From: VAXT01 sp963827725
GTDB taxonomy: Bacteria > Actinomycetota > Thermoleophilia > Gaiellales > Gaiellaceae
Direction of reading: 5' to 3'
DNA length: 64,000 bases
NCBI GenBank assembly: GCA_963827725.1
Contig: CAWHBM010000001.1
Span: 1-64,000 of the forward strand
Shown here piece by piece: positions 60,831-64,000 of the stretch (within the stretch, counting starts at the first letter, position 1; each line of letters starts with the position of its first letter). A model generated the notes under the pieces. The model had not been told where the DNA came from and made no database searches. It worked only from the letters and a program-made list of their open reading frames with translations. The position numbers and the translations under genes were made by a program.

Positions 60831-61279
60831 AGCCGGAGCGAATCGGCGACGAGGTCCAGCGCGAGCTGGGGCGCTTCGGCCCGGCGGAGGGAATGACCGA
60901 GATCGTGCGCGTGTGGCCTGCCGTGATGGGCGAGCAGATCGCGCGCAATGCGTGGCCGGCGCGGATTTCCCGGGACGGCAAGCTGCACGTCGCGACGTCG
61001 TCTTCAGCGTGGGCGTTCGAGCTGGCCCAGCTCGAGCCGAAGTTGCTCGAGCGCCTTCGAGAGGCACTTGGGGACGTTGCTCCACTGGGGTTGAGGTTTG
61101 CTCCCGGAAAGCTTCCGGAGCCTTCCCCGGAGGACGACGCCGACGCTTCGAAGGGCTTGCGGGAGCCGACCGCGGAAGAGCGCGAGCTGGCGGCGGCGAT
61201 GGCCTCCGGGATCGAGGATGAAACTCTTCGCAAAATCGTTGCGAAAGCGGTCGCGGCGAGCCTCGCAAGGCCGTCCTGA
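60827..61279 (+). CDS. dciA: DUF721 / DciA-like protein
   Basis: 150 residues. MTEIVRVWPAVMGEQIARNA is the DUF721 core, and KLHVATSSSAWAFELAQLEP completes the KH-like fold. A helical C-terminus follows. DciA loads the replicative helicase in bacteria lacking DnaC. The GTG start overlaps the recF stop by 4 bp. The recF-dciA-gyrB order is typical of Actinobacteria. Confidence 0.85.
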   Translation: MKPERIGDEVQRELGRFGPAEGMTEIVRVWPAVMGEQIARNAWPARISRDGKLHVATSSSAWAFELAQLEPKLLERLREALGDVAPLGLRFAPGKLPEPSPEDDADASKGLREPTAEERELAAAMASGIEDETLRKIVAKAVAASLARPS

Positions 61280-61295
61280 CGGCCGCTCCGTCTGG

Positions 61296-61342
61296 TACAC
61301 TTGACTTAGCCCGAAAAGGGGAAATTTGCAGGGCTTTTTTTA
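61296..61342 (+). promoter_or_regulatory. gyrB promoter and leader hairpin
   Basis: TACACT (61296-61301) resembles a -10 box. The short leader forms AGCCC ... GGGCT followed by seven T residues immediately before the ATG. This looks like an intrinsic terminator placed on top of the start codon and could attenuate gyrBA or fold over its ribosome site. Confidence 0.4.
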
Positions 61343-63748
<2,406 letters not shown>

Positions 63749-63766
63749 TCGGTGAGGGAGGCCTGA

Positions 63767-64000
63767 ATGTCGTCGGTTGAGCCGCTCGGCCCCGGCCGGA
63801 TCGAGCCGCGCGAGCTCGAGCAGGAGATGCGCTCGAGCTTCCTCGACTACGCGATGAGCGTCATCGTCTCGCGCGCCCTTCCGGACGTGCGCGACGGCTT
63901 GAAGCCGGTGCACCGCCGGGTTCTCTTTGCGATGCACGAGGCCGGTCTGCAGCCGAACCGACCGCGCTTGAAGTGCGCGCGCGTCGTCGGCGACGTCATG
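63767..64000 (+). CDS. gyrA: DNA gyrase subunit A (partial, runs off the window)
   Basis: The first 78 codons are present: EPRELEQEMRSSFLDYAMSV, IVSRALPDVRDGLKPVHRRV, LFAMHEAG and CARVVGDVM. The window ends just before the quinolone-resistance region and the catalytic Tyr. ATG 63767 is 18 bp after the gyrB stop, with GGGAGG upstream. Confidence 0.95.
   Translation, partial: MSSVEPLGPGRIEPRELEQEMRSSFLDYAMSVIVSRALPDVRDGLKPVHRRVLFAMHEAGLQPNRPRLKCARVVGDVM

Overview
The window has two unlike parts. Positions 1 to about 9,230 are a mosaic of at least nine transposase remnants of several families, with visibly lower GC than the rest. Positions 9,287 to 64,000 are a gene-dense, GC-rich bacterial chromosome segment that reaches the replication origin. 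The backbone suggests a deep-branching actinobacterium, probably class Thermoleophilia (Gaiellales or Solirubrobacterales relatives). The evidence is the high GC, many GTG starts, the order rpmH-rnpA-yidD-yidC-khpB-rsmG-parA-parB on one side and dnaA-dnaN-recF-dciA-gyrB-gyrA on the other, TreT-type trehalose synthase, and Tat, HtrA and Ser/Thr kinase genes of actinobacterial type. This assignment rests on family recognition and gene order, not on a database search.

Layout. 1-9,230: decayed IS copies (an IS4-superfamily element, IS630, IS1-like, an IS4 family member, IS701). A cleaner 1,314-bp ISH3-like element sits inside the IS4 remnant and a cleaner ISAzo13 element sits inside the IS701 remnant. 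9,287-16,754: rarA, osmC, a metallophosphoesterase, a fused etfBA, a single-domain response regulator, glycosyltransferase and DUF218 genes, tRNA-Phe, and a Tat-exported PLP enzyme. 16,769-20,941: a sugar ABC importer (minus strand). 21,024-32,523: an almost gapless minus-strand gene train (treT, otsA, moaC, mogA, ubiA-like, ccmABCD, a ccsA/hemX-like gene, hemA, hemC, hemD, a SAM hydroxide adenosyltransferase and a methyltransferase). It ties trehalose, molybdenum cofactor, probable quinone prenylation, cytochrome c maturation and haem synthesis together. 32,568-36,442: an anti-sigma-like ATPase, HtrA and its two-component system. 36,491-51,637: an M28-like membrane protein, moeA, a Ser/Thr kinase, glycosyltransferases, polytopic membrane proteins, a class A penicillin-binding protein, MscS, an L,D-transpeptidase and a bifunctional nuclease. 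51,725: tRNA-Ile. 51,916-56,793: the origin-left block. 57,069-64,000: dnaA onward.

Genes left of dnaA lie mostly on the minus strand and those to the right on the plus strand, as expected for co-directional replication from an origin at about 56.8-58.6 kb. The dnaA-dnaN gap carries an arrangement that fits a DnaA-box / DnaA-trio / AT-rich unwinding element.

Two cautions. Many essential genes (rarA, dnaA, yidC, yidD) carry single-base frameshifts, often in short homopolymers, so the consensus probably contains indel errors. The join near 9.2 kb between transposon mosaic and backbone could be a real insertion or a metagenomic chimera.

The most interesting signal is in the mosaic. The older IS copies appear to have decayed mainly by A:T to C:G transversions (Tyr to TAG, Leu to TGA, Glu to Ala, Tyr to Ser, Leu to Arg, Phe to Cys), while the elements nested inside them do not show this. 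The comparison uses remembered family consensus and needs an alignment.
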